64,000 bases of DNA from Motilibacter peucedani (GTDB lineage: Bacteria > Actinomycetota > Actinomycetes > Motilibacterales > Motilibacteraceae): positions 1-64,000 of the forward strand of contig NZ_RBWV01000011.1 in NCBI RefSeq assembly GCF_003634695.1, in the 5' to 3' direction. Numbering within the stretch: position 1 is the stretch's first letter; every line of letters starts with the position of its first letter. Below the pieces are notes generated by a model. The model was not told where the DNA came from and did not search any database. It saw nothing but the letters and a program-made list of their open reading frames with translations. Shown here one piece after another: positions 35,091-50,196 of this stretch. The translations under genes were made by a program, and so were the position numbers.

Positions 35091-36356
35091 GTGGTGGAAG
35101 GACCGGCGTCCGGCGGAGCGCCCGATCTCGTGCACCGCGAGGTCGGCCTGGCGCCCGAGCCTGCGAGCGTGCGCCGGGCCCGGCACGCCGTCGAGGACAC
35201 GCTGCGCCGCGCCGGCCAGGCCGAGGACGTCGTCGACACCGCGGCCCTGCTGGTCAGCGAGCTGGTGACCAACGCCGTCGTGCACGCCCGCTCGTCGGTC
35301 GGGATCACGGTCACCGTCAACCGACGGGGCGTCGTGGTCGAGGTCGCCGACCACAGCCCCCACCTGCCCGTGCAGCGCAGCTTCACCACCGACGCGACGA
35401 CCGGCCGCGGTCTCGAGCTGCTGCAGGCGCTCTCCGTGCAGCACGGTGCCCGGCGCACCGACTCCGGCGGCAAGGTCGTGTGGTTCGCGCTCGGGCAGCC
35501 GCAGCCCGAGCGCGCCGAGCAGGCGGCGCCACAGCCGGAGCCGAGCGTCGAGGTGCGCCTGCTGCACCTGCCGGTCGGCCTCTACGCGACGTTCCTCGAG
35601 CACGCGGCGTCGCTGCTGCGCGAGCACCTGATGACGGCGCTCGACGAGGCCACCCGCGCCGACGCCTCCGAGGCCGACGACGCCGCGGCCGGCAACGAGG
35701 CGCTGACGGTGCTGGCCGAGGCGGTGGCGCCGTCGCTGGCGGCGGCCGCGCCGGGCGCGAGCTCCGTCGACGCGCGGGCCCAGCTGCCGCGGTCCGCCGT
35801 GCCGCGGTTCCTGACCCTGCAGCGCGCCCTCGACCGGGCCGTCGCCCAGGCGGCGGCCGGGCTGCTGCTGGCGCCGGCGAGCCAGCCCGAGATCCGCCGG
35901 CTGCGCATCTGGTGCTGCGACCAGGTCGTCAACCAGGCCATGGGCGCGGATCCCGAGCCGTGGAGCCGGCTCGACGCGAGCGCGGCGCCGATGGCGCGCG
36001 AGTCGCCGGCGTGGGACACCTCCTCGGTGACCGCGTCGGACCGCGCGCTGCTGGCCGCCGACGACGCCAACCGGATCCTGGCGGTGAGCGCACCCGCCGC
36101 CGAGCTGCTCGGCTGGTCGCGCGAGGCGCTGGTGGGGCGCCGGCTGGTGGCGATCATCCCGCCGCGGATGCACGAGGCCCACATCGCCGGCTTCGTCCGC
36201 TTCCTGCTCACCGGCGAGCGCCACGTCGTCGGCCGCCGCGTCGAGATGCCCGCGCTGCGCCAGGACGGCAGCGAGGTCCAGGTCGGCCTGCTCGTCGAAG
36301 CGCACCGCCTGCCCTCCCAGCGTACCGTCCTCGTCGCCGAGCTCGACCCCGCCTGA
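35091..36356 (+). CDS. RsbW-like ATPase fused to a C-terminal PAS domain
   Basis: 421 residues. Residues 15-137 form a HATPase_c_2 domain of the anti-sigma-factor kinase type: N-box LLVSELVTNAVVHARSS, VEVADHSPHLP, and the G2-like TTGRGLELLQAL. A helical region (150-300) follows, and a PAS fold (about 308-418; ILAVSAPAAELLGWSREALV, then GRRLVAIIPP) ends the protein. There is no SpoIIE phosphatase or anti-sigma-antagonist nearby. A signal-responsive regulator of a sigma factor is inferred; the order ATPase then PAS is the reverse of most such fusions. GGCGGAG precedes the GTG. Confidence 0.82.
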   Translation: MVEGPASGGAPDLVHREVGLAPEPASVRRARHAVEDTLRRAGQAEDVVDTAALLVSELVTNAVVHARSSVGITVTVNRRGVVVEVADHSPHLPVQRSFTTDATTGRGLELLQALSVQHGARRTDSGGKVVWFALGQPQPERAEQAAPQPEPSVEVRLLHLPVGLYATFLEHAASLLREHLMTALDEATRADASEADDAAAGNEALTVLAEAVAPSLAAAAPGASSVDARAQLPRSAVPRFLTLQRALDRAVAQAAAGLLLAPASQPEIRRLRIWCCDQVVNQAMGADPEPWSRLDASAAPMARESPAWDTSSVTASDRALLAADDANRILAVSAPAAELLGWSREALVGRRLVAIIPPRMHEAHIAGFVRFLLTGERHVVGRRVEMPALRQDGSEVQVGLLVEAHRLPSQRTVLVAELDPA

Positions 36357-36369
36357 ACCCTCCCCCAGC

Positions 36370-36426
36370 GTTGGCACGATGTGACTCCTTGCCAATCCGA
36401 TTGGCAAGGAGTCACATCGTGCCAAC
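36370..36426. repeat. Long palindrome, copy 1 (bidirectional terminator candidate)
   Basis: Perfect 28-bp arms at 36370-36397 and 36399-36426 around one central C. The left arm begins GTTGGCACGATGTGACTCC and ends GCCAATC. A C-run (36362-36366) and a G-run (36429-36434) lie outside and can pair too. It sits between the + strand PAS gene and the - strand clpC. A nearly identical copy is at 58262-58316. Confidence 0.85.
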
Positions 36427-36514
36427 CAGGGGGGGTACGCCGGCGGCACCGCAGACGCGAGACGGGCCGCCTCCCCGGGTGGGGAGGCGGCCCGTCCTGG
36501 CCGTGCGGGTGGGG

Positions 36515-39004
<2,490 letters not shown>

Positions 39005-39306
39005 TGCACGCTCCTCACGAAGCGGATCGGACCGGGCGCTCCTAGCGAGCGCCTGTCCTTCCGCATGCTAGCCCCGACGACTCGTCCGTGCGTCGCTGCG
39101 TCCGCCCCTGTCGCTCCCCCGGCCCATGCGCCCGACCGGGGAGGAAGGGGACGGAGCGCGGACGAACCGCCACATCCGTACGAGTCGAAGGGGTCAACGA
39201 GCACCCGGGCGGCACCATTCCGGCGCCGCAGCGCAGACGGGTACGCCAGGGGCGAACGGCCCCCGGCGCACCCGTCGTCAGCGCTGCGCAGGTCGAGAGG
39301 CTGGGC
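39005..39306 (-). promoter_or_regulatory. clpC promoter region and lsr2 terminator
   Basis: No gene is seen in these 302 bases. Near clpC, TAGCAT at 39070-39065 (minus strand) is a likely -10. Between it and the ATG lies the dyad GGCGCT-CCTAGCG-AGCGCC (39035-39053), containing CGCTCCTAGCG, one base off the ClgR consensus CGCYNANRGCG. Near lsr2, 39244-39268 folds as CGCCAGGGGC-gaacg-GCCCCCGGCG and probably ends its transcript. Confidence 0.45.
39244..39268 (-). terminator. lsr2 terminator hairpin
   Basis: CGCC-A-GGGGC, loop GAACG, GCCCC-C-GGCG: nine paired bases with one mismatch, about 40 nt after the lsr2 stop on the minus strand. Confidence 0.6.
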
Positions 39307-39660
39307 TCAGCCCGCGGCCTTCTCGTACTCCTCGATCACGTTGCTCGGGATGCGGCCGCGGTCGCTGACCGTGTAGCCGTTCTCGCGGGCCCACTCGCGG
39401 ATGCTGGCGCTGTCGCCGCGTCGGGAGGGGGCGGCCGGCGCGGAGGCGCGGCTGGTGCGGGTGCGCGTGCCGCCGCCCGAGCGCCCGCCGGTGCGGCGCC
39501 CGGCGCCGACGTAGGGGGCGAGGGCGTCGCGCAGCGACGCGGCGTTGTCGGCGTTGAGGTCGATCTCGTAGGTCACGCCGTCGAGGGCGAATGTCACCGT
39601 CTCTTCGGCGGGACCGCCGTCGATGTCGTCCTCGAGCGTGACGACAGTGCGCTGCGCCAT
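39307..39660 (-). CDS. lsr2: Nucleoid-associated protein Lsr2
   Basis: Xenogeneic silencer that bridges AT-rich DNA; 117 residues. The N-terminal dimer domain (MAQRTVVTLEDDIDG, VTFALDGVTYEIDL) is followed by a basic linker and the C-terminal DNA-binding domain IREWARENGYTVSDRGRIPS with the minor-groove RGR motif. ATG with GAAAGG upstream. The 130 bp before it are AT-rich for this genome and include TGC-TATAGG, an extended -10 (39711-39703), so autoregulation is possible. Confidence 0.95.
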   Translation of the reverse strand: MAQRTVVTLEDDIDGGPAEETVTFALDGVTYEIDLNADNAASLRDALAPYVGAGRRTGGRSGGGTRTRTSRASAPAAPSRRGDSASIREWARENGYTVSDRGRIPSNVIEEYEKAAG

Positions 39661-39792
39661 TGTGGTGCCGGCCTTTCTCGGAATGTGTTCGGGAAATGCC
39701 AACCTATAGCATCACGGCGCCATTGTGCTAGACGGGAAGGGCGCCGAGCATTGCGCCGAATGGACTACTCCGGGCAATTGTCACGAGCACAA

Positions 39793-39906
39793 CTACTCGC
39801 GGTCGTCATTGCTCCGACCGTCCGTGGCGCGGAATGCGAAGACGAGAAGACCGATGAAGGCACCGGCGATGACGACGGTGGGGACGAGCGCGGCGAGTAC
39901 GTTCAC
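39793..39906 (-). CDS. Tiny single-helix membrane protein
   Basis: A 37-residue peptide: VNVLAALVPTVVIAGAFIGL followed by LVFAFRATDGRSNDDRE. One membrane helix with a charged C-terminal tail facing the cytoplasm. It is placed between the GNAT gene and lsr2 on the same strand; short membrane proteins are seen at this position in other Actinobacteria. There is no clear ribosome binding site. Function unknown. Confidence 0.55.
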   Translation of the reverse strand: MNVLAALVPTVVIAGAFIGLLVFAFRATDGRSNDDRE

Positions 39907-39959
39907 CGCACCAGTCTCGCACCGGCTCGGAGCAGGCGCCGACGCTGCGCCCAGGCGTT

Positions 39960-40472
39960 TCAGAGGTGGCGGATCATGCGGGTGTTGCCGAGGGTGTTCG
40001 GCTTCACCCGCTCGAGGTCCAGGAACTCGGCGACGCCCTCGTCGTAGGACTCGAGCAGCGCGGCGAACACCTCCGGCGAGACCGGCGTCCCCTCGAGCTC
40101 GACGAAGCCGTGGTGGCCGAAGAACCCGACCTCGAAGGTGAGGCAGAACACCTTGGCGACGCCGAGGGACGCAGCCTGCTCGAGCAGCTGGGAGAGCAGC
40201 GCGCCGCCCACGCCCAGGCCGCGTACGCGTTCGGAGACCGCGAGCGTGCGCACTTCGGCGAGGTCCTCCCAGAGCACGTGCAGCGCGCCGCAGCCCACGA
40301 CCTGTTGGTCCTGCTCGGCGACCCAGAACTCCTGCACGTCCTCGTAGAGCGTGACGGTGGCCTTGGAGAGCAGCCGGCGGTCGTCGGCGTAGGCGTCGAC
40401 GAGCCGGCGGATCTCGCGCACGTCGGAGGTGCGCGCCCGCCGCACGCTGACCAGCCCGCGCCGCTGACCCAC
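39960..40472 (-). CDS. ArgA-like amino-acid N-acetyltransferase (GNAT)
   Basis: A 170-residue GNAT protein: RRARTSDVREIRRLVDAYAD at the N-terminus, acetyl-CoA pyrophosphate loop VSERVRGLGVGGALL, then VFCLTFEVGFFGHHGFVELE. It matches the short ArgA-type N-acetylglutamate synthases of Actinobacteria (Rv2747-like), which start arginine synthesis. The arginine substrate is inferred from this similarity. Downstream of lysS with 9 nt between, so probably co-transcribed. GTG start. Confidence 0.85.
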   Translation of the reverse strand: MGQRRGLVSVRRARTSDVREIRRLVDAYADDRRLLSKATVTLYEDVQEFWVAEQDQQVVGCGALHVLWEDLAEVRTLAVSERVRGLGVGGALLSQLLEQAASLGVAKVFCLTFEVGFFGHHGFVELEGTPVSPEVFAALLESYDEGVAEFLDLERVKPNTLGNTRMIRHL

Positions 40473-40481
40473 GAGCGGGCT

Positions 40482-41996
40482 CTACTGCCCGGGCCGCACG
40501 AGCGGGAACAGCACCGTCTCGCGGATGCCCTTGCCCGTCAGCATCATGAGCACGCGGTCGACGCCGATGCCGAGGCCGCCGGAGGGCGGCATCGCGTACT
40601 CCAGCGCCCGCAGGAAGTCCTCGTCGAGCACCATCGCGTCGACGTCGCCGCCCGCGGCCAGCAGCGACTGCGCGGTGAGCCGGGCACGCTGCTCGACCGG
40701 GTCGACGAGCTCGGAGTAGGCGGTGCCCATCTCGGCGCCGAAGGCCACCAGGTCCCAGCGCTCGGCGACCCGCGGGTCCTGCCGGTGCGCCCGGGTCAGC
40801 GGCGAGACGTCGGTCGGGAAGTCCTTGTAGAAGGTGGGGAGCACGGTGTGCTCCTCGACCAGGTGCTCGTAGAGCTCGAGCAGCACCTGCCCGCGGCCCC
40901 ACTGCGGCGCCAGGGGCACGCCGGCCTTCTCGGCCAGGGCGCTCAGCTCCTCGAGCGTGGAGTCGTTGGTGACCGGCTCGCCGAGGGCGTCGGAGATCGC
41001 GTCGTTGACGGTCACGACCCGCCAGTCGCCGCCGATGTCGTGCTCGGCCACCTCGCCGTCGTCGCCGGTGTGGCGGACGACGGTCGAGCCGAGCGCGTCG
41101 CGCGCGGTCTGCTGGATCAGCTCGCGGGTGAGGGTGAGCATCGTGTCGTAGTCGCCGTAGGCCTCGTAGGCCTCCAGCATCGTGAACTCGGGGTTGTGGC
41201 TGGAGTCCGCGCCCTCGTTGCGGAAGTTGCGGTTGACCTCGAAGACCTTCTCGACGCCACCGACGACCAGCCGCTTGAGGTAGAGCTCGGGCGCGATGCG
41301 CAGGAAGAGCTCGAGGTCGTAGGCGTTGATGTGGGTCGTGAACGGGCGCGCGTTCGCGCCGCCGTGGATCGTCTGGAGCATCGGGGTCTCGACCTCGACG
41401 TAGCCCCGGGCGTGCATCGTCTCGCGGATGGAGCGCACGGCGGCGCTGCGGGTGTGGAGCATCCTCCGCGACTCGGGGTTGACGATCAGGTCGACGTAGC
41501 GCTGGCGCACCCGGGCCTCGGGGTCGGTCAGGCCCTTGTGCTTGTCGGGCAGCGGACGCAGCGACTTCGAGGTGATCGCCCACGAGTCGGCCATCACGCT
41601 GAGCTCGCCGCGCCGGCTCGAGATGACCTCGCCCTCGACGCCCACGTGGTCGCCCAGGTCGACGTCGCTCTTCCACGCCTGCAGCCGCTCGGGCCCGAGG
41701 GCGTCGAGCGAGAGCATGACCTGCACGTCGCCCGTGGCGTCGCGGATCGTGGCGAAGCAGAGCTTGCCGGTGATCCGGTTGAGCACGACCCGGCCGGTGA
41801 CGCCGACGCGCTCGCCCGTGCGGGTGTCGGGCTCCAGCCCGGCGTGCCGCTCGCGCAGGGCGGCGATCGTGGTCGTGCGCGGGAAGCCGACGGGGTACGG
41901 GTCGACGCCCTCCGCGCGCAGGCGCGCGAGCTTCTCGCGGCGTACCTGCTCCTGCTCGCTCAGGGTCGGCTCGCTGGCGGGGGTCGTGTCACTCAC
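40482..41996 (-). CDS. lysS: Lysyl-tRNA synthetase, class II
   Basis: Charges tRNA-Lys; 504 residues. N-terminal OB-fold (GERVGVTGRVVLNRITGKLC), then class II motifs: motif 1 around RGYVEVETPMLQTIHGGANA, motif 2 EVNRNFRNEGADSSHNPEFT, motif 3 GLGIGVDRVLMML. The GTG start (41996) gives a 26-residue acidic leader before the OB fold. Intact and housekeeping. Confidence 0.97.
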   Translation of the reverse strand: MSDTTPASEPTLSEQEQVRREKLARLRAEGVDPYPVGFPRTTTIAALRERHAGLEPDTRTGERVGVTGRVVLNRITGKLCFATIRDATGDVQVMLSLDALGPERLQAWKSDVDLGDHVGVEGEVISSRRGELSVMADSWAITSKSLRPLPDKHKGLTDPEARVRQRYVDLIVNPESRRMLHTRSAAVRSIRETMHARGYVEVETPMLQTIHGGANARPFTTHINAYDLELFLRIAPELYLKRLVVGGVEKVFEVNRNFRNEGADSSHNPEFTMLEAYEAYGDYDTMLTLTRELIQQTARDALGSTVVRHTGDDGEVAEHDIGGDWRVVTVNDAISDALGEPVTNDSTLEELSALAEKAGVPLAPQWGRGQVLLELYEHLVEEHTVLPTFYKDFPTDVSPLTRAHRQDPRVAERWDLVAFGAEMGTAYSELVDPVEQRARLTAQSLLAAGGDVDAMVLDEDFLRALEYAMPPSGGLGIGVDRVLMMLTGKGIRETVLFPLVRPGQ

Positions 41997-42019
41997 CCGC
42001 CCAGGGTACCGAGCCCTTT

Positions 42020-42070
42020 GTCCGAACCCGCGCGCCGCCGACCTGCGGCGATGCGGCGGCGGGTTCGGAC
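42020..42070 (-). terminator. Long nested hairpin after pgi
   Basis: Perfect 12-bp arms GTCCGAACCCGC (42020-42031) and GCGGGTTCGGAC (42059-42070), with an inner CGCCGC/GCGGCG stem. It begins 10 nt after the pgi stop on the minus strand and lies before lysS. A likely pgi terminator. Confidence 0.7.
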
Positions 42071-42079
42071 GCAGCGGTG

Positions 42080-43720
42080 TCAGCGGCCGCGCAGGGAGCG
42101 GTAGCGGCGGATGAGCGCGTTGGTCGAGCTGTCGTGCGCCAGGTCGGCGTCGGAGCCGGCGGTCAGCTCGGGTGCGATCCGCTTGGCGAGCACCTTGCCC
42201 AGCTCGACGCCCCACTGGTCGAAGCTGTTGATGCCCCAGATCGTGCCCTGCGTGAAGACCTTGTGCTCGTAGGTCGCGATGAGCTGGCCCAGGGTGCGCG
42301 GGGTGAGCTCGGGGAGAAGGATAGAGTTCGTGGGCCGGTTGCCCTCGAAGGTCCGGTGCGGCACCAGCTCCTCGGCGACGCCTTCCTCGCGCAGCGCCTC
42401 GGGGGTCTTGCCGAACGCCAGCGCCTCGGGCTGGGCGAAGTAGTTGGCCATCAGCAGGTCCTGGTGCTCGCCGACGTCCTCGGCCGGCCGGGCGATGCCG
42501 ATGAAGTCGGCCGGGACCATCGTCGTGCCCTGGTGGATCAGCTGGTAGTAGGCGTGCTGGCCGTTGGTGCCGGGGGTGCCCCACACGATCGGGCCCGTCG
42601 GGGCGTCGACCGGCTGCCCCGACAGCGTCACCGACTTGCCGTTGGACTCCATGTCGAGCTGCTGGAGGTAGTCCGCGAGCTTGTCGAGGTACTGGCTGTA
42701 GGGCAGCACGGCGTGCGTCTGGGCGCCGAAGAAGTCGCGGTACCAGATGCCGATCAGCCCCAGCAGCACCGGCACGTTGCGCTCGAGCGGCGTCGTGCGC
42801 ACGTGCTCGTCGATCTCGTGCATGCCGGCGAGCAGCTCGCGGAAGCCGTCCGGCCCGACCGCCACCATCAGCGAGAGCCCGATCGCGCTGTCGAAGGAGT
42901 ACCGGCCGCCCACCCAGTCCCAGAAGCCGAACATGTTGGCGGTGTCGATGCCGAACCCGCCGACCGCCTCGGCGTTGGTCGAGACCGCGACGAAGTGCTT
43001 GGCGACGGCCGACTCGTCGCCCAGCTGCCCGACCAGCCAGTCGCGTGCGGTCGTGGCGTTGGTCAGCGTCTCCAGCGTCGTGAACGTCTTGGAGCTGACG
43101 ATGAACAGCGTGGTCGCCGCGTCGAGCCCGCGGGTCGCCTCCGCGATGTCGGCACCGTCGACGTTGGAGACGAACCGGCACTCGATCTCGCGCTGGGTGA
43201 ACGGCTTGAGCGCGGTGTAGGCCATGGCAGGCCCCAGGTCGGAGCCGCCGATGCCGATGTTGATGACCGTACGGATGCGCTGGCCCGTGTGCCCTACCCA
43301 CTCGCCGCTGCGCACGGAGTCGGCGAACGCCGCCATCCGGTCGAGCACCTCGTGCACCTGCGGCACGACGTCGACGCCGTCCACCTCGACGACCGCCCCC
43401 CGCGGAGCGCGCAGCGCCGTGTGCAGCACCGCGCGCCCCTCGGTCGTGTTGATCTTCTCGCCGGTGACCATCGCCTCGAACCGCTCGGCGACCCCCCGCT
43501 CGCGGGCCAGGTCGACCAGGATCTCCAGCGTCTCGGCGGTCAGCCGGTTCTTGCTGTAGTCGACGAACAGGTCGCCGGCGCTCGCGGTGAAGGTCTCGCC
43601 GCGCGTCGGGTCCTGCTCGAACAGCTCGCGCAGGTGCAGGTCCTTGACCTGCTCGTAGTGGGCGTTGAGCCGGGCCCACGCCGCGGCGTCGGTGAGGGGG
43701 GTCTGCTCCGAGGTCGTCAT
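42080..43720 (-). CDS. pgi: Glucose-6-phosphate isomerase
   Basis: Interconverts glucose-6-phosphate and fructose-6-phosphate; 546 residues. Signatures [40 protein letters not shown], and the C-terminal [11 protein letters not shown] with the catalytic Lys. GGGAGG lies before the ATG. It follows uidA on the same strand, separated by 46 nt, so glucuronide-derived sugar could enter central metabolism from the same transcript; that link is inferred. Confidence 0.97.
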   Translation of the reverse strand: MTTSEQTPLTDAAAWARLNAHYEQVKDLHLRELFEQDPTRGETFTASAGDLFVDYSKNRLTAETLEILVDLARERGVAERFEAMVTGEKINTTEGRAVLHTALRAPRGAVVEVDGVDVVPQVHEVLDRMAAFADSVRSGEWVGHTGQRIRTVINIGIGGSDLGPAMAYTALKPFTQREIECRFVSNVDGADIAEATRGLDAATTLFIVSSKTFTTLETLTNATTARDWLVGQLGDESAVAKHFVAVSTNAEAVGGFGIDTANMFGFWDWVGGRYSFDSAIGLSLMVAVGPDGFRELLAGMHEIDEHVRTTPLERNVPVLLGLIGIWYRDFFGAQTHAVLPYSQYLDKLADYLQQLDMESNGKSVTLSGQPVDAPTGPIVWGTPGTNGQHAYYQLIHQGTTMVPADFIGIARPAEDVGEHQDLLMANYFAQPEALAFGKTPEALREEGVAEELVPHRTFEGNRPTNSILLPELTPRTLGQLIATYEHKVFTQGTIWGINSFDQWGVELGKVLAKRIAPELTAGSDADLAHDSSTNALIRRYRSLRGR

Positions 43721-43766
43721 GCAGTCATCCTCCCGCCGCTCCGCCGCGCCTAACCAGCGAGGTGCC

Positions 43767-46859
<3,093 letters not shown>

Positions 46860-46863
<4 letters not shown>

Positions 46864-47633
46864 CGGTTGCGCTCGAACGCCAGCCGGAGGCCGTGCAGCG
46901 TGAGCCACGGCTCGTGCACGTCGATGGTGGCCGACTCCGCCAGCACGAGCGGTGCGAGACCGCCCGTGGCGATCACGGTCACGTCGTCGGGGTCGTCGGC
47001 GAGCTCGCGGGCCATCCGCTCGACGATGCCGTCGACCTGGCCGGCGAAGCCGAAGACGATGCCGGACTGCAGCGCCTCGACGGTGTTGCGGCCGATGACC
47101 GAGCGCGGGCGGGCGATCTCGACCCGGCGCAGCTGCGCGCCGCGCGACCCGAGCGCCTCGACGGAGATCTCGACGCCCGGGGCGATGGCCCCGCCGACGA
47201 ACTCGCCGCGCACCGACACCGCGTCGAAGGAGGTGGCAGTGCCGAAGTCGACGACGATCGCCGGCCCGCCGTGCAGGGCCACGGCGGCCAGCGTGTTGAG
47301 GATGCGGTCCGAGCCGACCTCCTTGGGGTTGTCGGTGAGCACCGGCACCCCCGTCTTCACGCCCGGCTCGACGATGACGCTCGGCACGTCGGCGTAGTAG
47401 CGGGCGCAGAGGTCGCGCATCTCGTGGAGCACCGCCGGCACGGTGGAGCAGACCGCGATGCCCTCGACCACCGGCTGCATCGAGCTGCCGGCCAGCAGCG
47501 AGCGCAGGACGACGGCGATCTCGTCGGCCGTGCGGCGAGGGTCGGTGGCGATGCGCCAGTGCTCGACGACCTCGGCACCGTCGAAGAGCCCCAGCACCAT
47601 GTGGGTGTTGCCGATGTCGATGGTCAGCAGCAC
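46860..47633 (-). CDS. coaX: Type III pantothenate kinase
   Basis: First step of CoA synthesis from pantothenate; 257 residues. N-terminal phosphate motif MLLTIDIGNTHMVLGLF, VGSDRILNTLAA, and FGTATSFDAV with the catalytic Asp before it (IVVDFG). It joins panC, nadB and nadC in one run. GTG start; its stop is coupled to the LarA-type gene. Confidence 0.96.
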
Positions 47634-47638
47634 GTCGC

Positions 47639-48541
47639 TCAGCCCTTCTCGCCACGGGCCGGCAGCCCGTGCAGGTCGAGCCCGATGTCGAGCACCTGCG
47701 CCGAGTGGGTCAGCGCTCCGACGGCGAGGTAGTCGACGCCCGTCTCTGCGACGTCGCGCGCGCTGCGCAGCGTCAGCCCGCCGCTGGCTTCGAGCCGCGC
47801 CCGGCCGGCGACGAGGGCGACGGCCCGCCGCAGGTCCTCGACCCCCATGTTGTCGAGCAGCACCAGGTCGGCGCCCGCCTCCACAGCCAGCACCGCGTCC
47901 TCGACCGTGTCGGCCTCGACCTCGATCGGCAGCCGCGGCCAGCGGCTGCGCACCGCCTCGAACGCGGCCACCACTCCCCCGGCCGCGACGACGTGGTTGT
48001 CCTTGACCATCGCGGCGTCGGAGAGCGACATGCGGTGGTTGACGCCGCCCCCGCAGCGCACGGCGTACTTCTCGAGGATGCGGAGGCCTGGCGTGGTCTT
48101 GCGGGTGTCGCGGATCTCGGCACCCGTGCCGCGCACGGCGTCGACCCAGATGGCCGTCAGCGTCGCGATCCCCGACAGCCGACCCATGAGGTTGAGGGCG
48201 GTGCGCTCGGCCGTGAGCACGGCGCGGGTCGGCCCGGCGACGGTGGCGACCGCCGTGCCCGCCGCGACGACGGTGCCGTCGCGGACCACCGGCTCGAGGA
48301 CCGCACCACCGGCGAGCTCGAAGACCGCTGCGGCCACGGGGATGCCGGCGATCGCACCGTCGGAGCGGGTCACCAGGTCGCCCGCGGTCAGGGCGTGCTC
48401 GTCGACGGTGGCGACCGTCGTGACGTCCACGCCGCCGTCGAGGTCCTCGTCGAGGGCCCGCTGCACGATGTCGACGACCCGCTCGGGGTCGAGGCCGGCG
48501 TTGGTCAGTGCGGCGCGGGTCTCGGGGCGCAGCTCGCTCAT
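47639..48541 (-). CDS. nadC: Nicotinate-nucleotide pyrophosphorylase (carboxylating)
   Basis: Converts quinolinate and PRPP to nicotinate mononucleotide; 300 residues. TAERTALNLMGRLSGIAT, RDTRKTTPGLRILEKYAVRC, GGVNHRMSLSDAAMVKDNH and LEASGGL are all present. ATG overlaps the nadB stop (ATGA). The gap to coaX is only 5 nt. Confidence 0.97.
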   Translation of the reverse strand: MSELRPETRAALTNAGLDPERVVDIVQRALDEDLDGGVDVTTVATVDEHALTAGDLVTRSDGAIAGIPVAAAVFELAGGAVLEPVVRDGTVVAAGTAVATVAGPTRAVLTAERTALNLMGRLSGIATLTAIWVDAVRGTGAEIRDTRKTTPGLRILEKYAVRCGGGVNHRMSLSDAAMVKDNHVVAAGGVVAAFEAVRSRWPRLPIEVEADTVEDAVLAVEAGADLVLLDNMGVEDLRRAVALVAGRARLEASGGLTLRSARDVAETGVDYLAVGALTHSAQVLDIGLDLHGLPARGEKG

Positions 48542-50196
48542 CCCAGCCGTCCCGGGGAGCGCAGCGGGCGCGGGCGCGTCGAGAGGGAGCCGGCGGTCAG
48601 GGTGGTCACGAGGTGGGTCCTCCAGGTGTCGTCGTCGCGCTCGGGATGGTCCTCGCGCCAGTGCGAGCCGCGCGTCTCGGTGCGCGTGCGCGCCGCGAGC
48701 GTCAGCGCCGAGGCCACGGTCAGCAGGTTGGTGGCCTCCCACGCCTCGATGCCGCGGGCCGCTCCGGTGCCGGCCGCGAGGGTACGCAGCGCCTCCGCGG
48801 TCGCCGCGAGGCTGGCTGCCGAGCGCAGCACGCCGGCGCCCTCCGACATCGCCCGCTGCAGCGGCGGGCGCGCGCTGCGGTCGAGCAGCCCCGCGGGACG
48901 GGTCTCCGCCGCCGGCTCGCCCTGCGGCGGGAGGCTCGTGCCGCCGAAGGAGTCGGCGATGCGCGCCGCGAAGACGAGCCCCTCGAGCAGGGAGTTCGAC
49001 GCGAGCCGGTTGGCGCCGTGCACGCCGGTGCACGCGACCTCGCCACAGGCGTACAGGCCCTCGACGCTCGTGCGCCCCTCGAGGTCGGTCAGCACCCCGC
49101 CGCTGGCGTAGTGGCACGCGGGGACGACGGGGATGAGGTCGTGCACCGGGTCGACGCCGTGCTCTCGGCAGCTGGCGAGGATGGTGGGGAACCGGCGCCG
49201 CCACGTCTCCTCGCCGAAGTGCCGGCCGTCGAGCCAGACGTGGTCGGTGCCGGTCTCGCGCATGCGCCGCAGGATCGCCTTGGCCACGACGTCGCGGGGG
49301 GCGAGGTCGGCCATCGGGTGCACGCCCTGGAGGAACCGGACCCCCTCGTCGTCGACGAGGAACGCCCCTTCACCGCGGACGGCCTCGGAGACCAGCGGCT
49401 GCTGACCACCGGAGACCTCCCCGAGCCACAGCACGGTCGGGTGGAACTGCACGAACTCGAGGTCGGCCACCTCGGCACCGGCCCGCAGGGCGAGGGCCAC
49501 GCCGTCACCGGTCGACACCGACGGGTTGGTCGTGGAGGCGTAGACCTGGCCCAGCCCGCCCGTCGCCAGCACGACCGCGCGCCCGAGCGCGGCACCGACG
49601 CCGTCGCGGATCCCCTCGCCGATGACGTGGAGCGTCACCCCGCAGGCACGGCCCCCCGCGGTCGTGAGCAGGTCGAGCACCAGCGCGTGCTCGACCACCT
49701 CGACCTCTGGGTCGGCGTGCACGGCGGCGATGAGCGCGCGCTCGACCTCGAGCCCGGTCGCGTCGCCGCCCGCGTGCACGATGCGGTCGCGGTGGTGGCC
49801 GCCCTCGCGGGTCAGCGACAGCGCACCCGCGGCGTCGCGGTCGAGCCGGGCACCGAGGTCGATCAGCTCGCGCACCCGGCGCGGGCCCTCGGTGACCAGG
49901 ACGCGGACCGCGTCCTCCTCGCACAGGCCGACGCCCGCGACGAGGGTGTCGTCGAGGTGCTCCTCCGGCGAGTCGTCGGGAGCCAGCGCCGCCGCGATGC
50001 CGCCCTGCGCCCAGCGGGTGGAGCCGGCGTCGAGGAACGTCTTGGTGACGAGCAGCACCGAGAGCCCGGCGCGACGGGCGCCCAGTGCCACGGTGAGTCC
50101 CGCGATGCCACTGCCGACCACGACCACGTCGGCGCGCGCGGTCCAGCCGGGCTCCGGTGCGTCGAGCCGCTGCGGCAGCCCCTCGACGGTCGTCAT
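48538..50196 (-). CDS. nadB: L-aspartate oxidase
   Basis: FAD enzyme oxidising aspartate to iminoaspartate for quinolinate synthesis; 552 residues. FAD motif [37 protein letters not shown] and [20 protein letters not shown]. The usual partner nadA is not in this segment. ATG overlaps the panC stop by 4 nt. Confidence 0.97.
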   Translation of the reverse strand: MTTVEGLPQRLDAPEPGWTARADVVVVGSGIAGLTVALGARRAGLSVLLVTKTFLDAGSTRWAQGGIAAALAPDDSPEEHLDDTLVAGVGLCEEDAVRVLVTEGPRRVRELIDLGARLDRDAAGALSLTREGGHHRDRIVHAGGDATGLEVERALIAAVHADPEVEVVEHALVLDLLTTAGGRACGVTLHVIGEGIRDGVGAALGRAVVLATGGLGQVYASTTNPSVSTGDGVALALRAGAEVADLEFVQFHPTVLWLGEVSGGQQPLVSEAVRGEGAFLVDDEGVRFLQGVHPMADLAPRDVVAKAILRRMRETGTDHVWLDGRHFGEETWRRRFPTILASCREHGVDPVHDLIPVVPACHYASGGVLTDLEGRTSVEGLYACGEVACTGVHGANRLASNSLLEGLVFAARIADSFGGTSLPPQGEPAAETRPAGLLDRSARPPLQRAMSEGAGVLRSAASLAATAEALRTLAAGTGAARGIEAWEATNLLTVASALTLAARTRTETRGSHWREDHPERDDDTWRTHLVTTLTAGSLSTRPRPLRSPGRLG

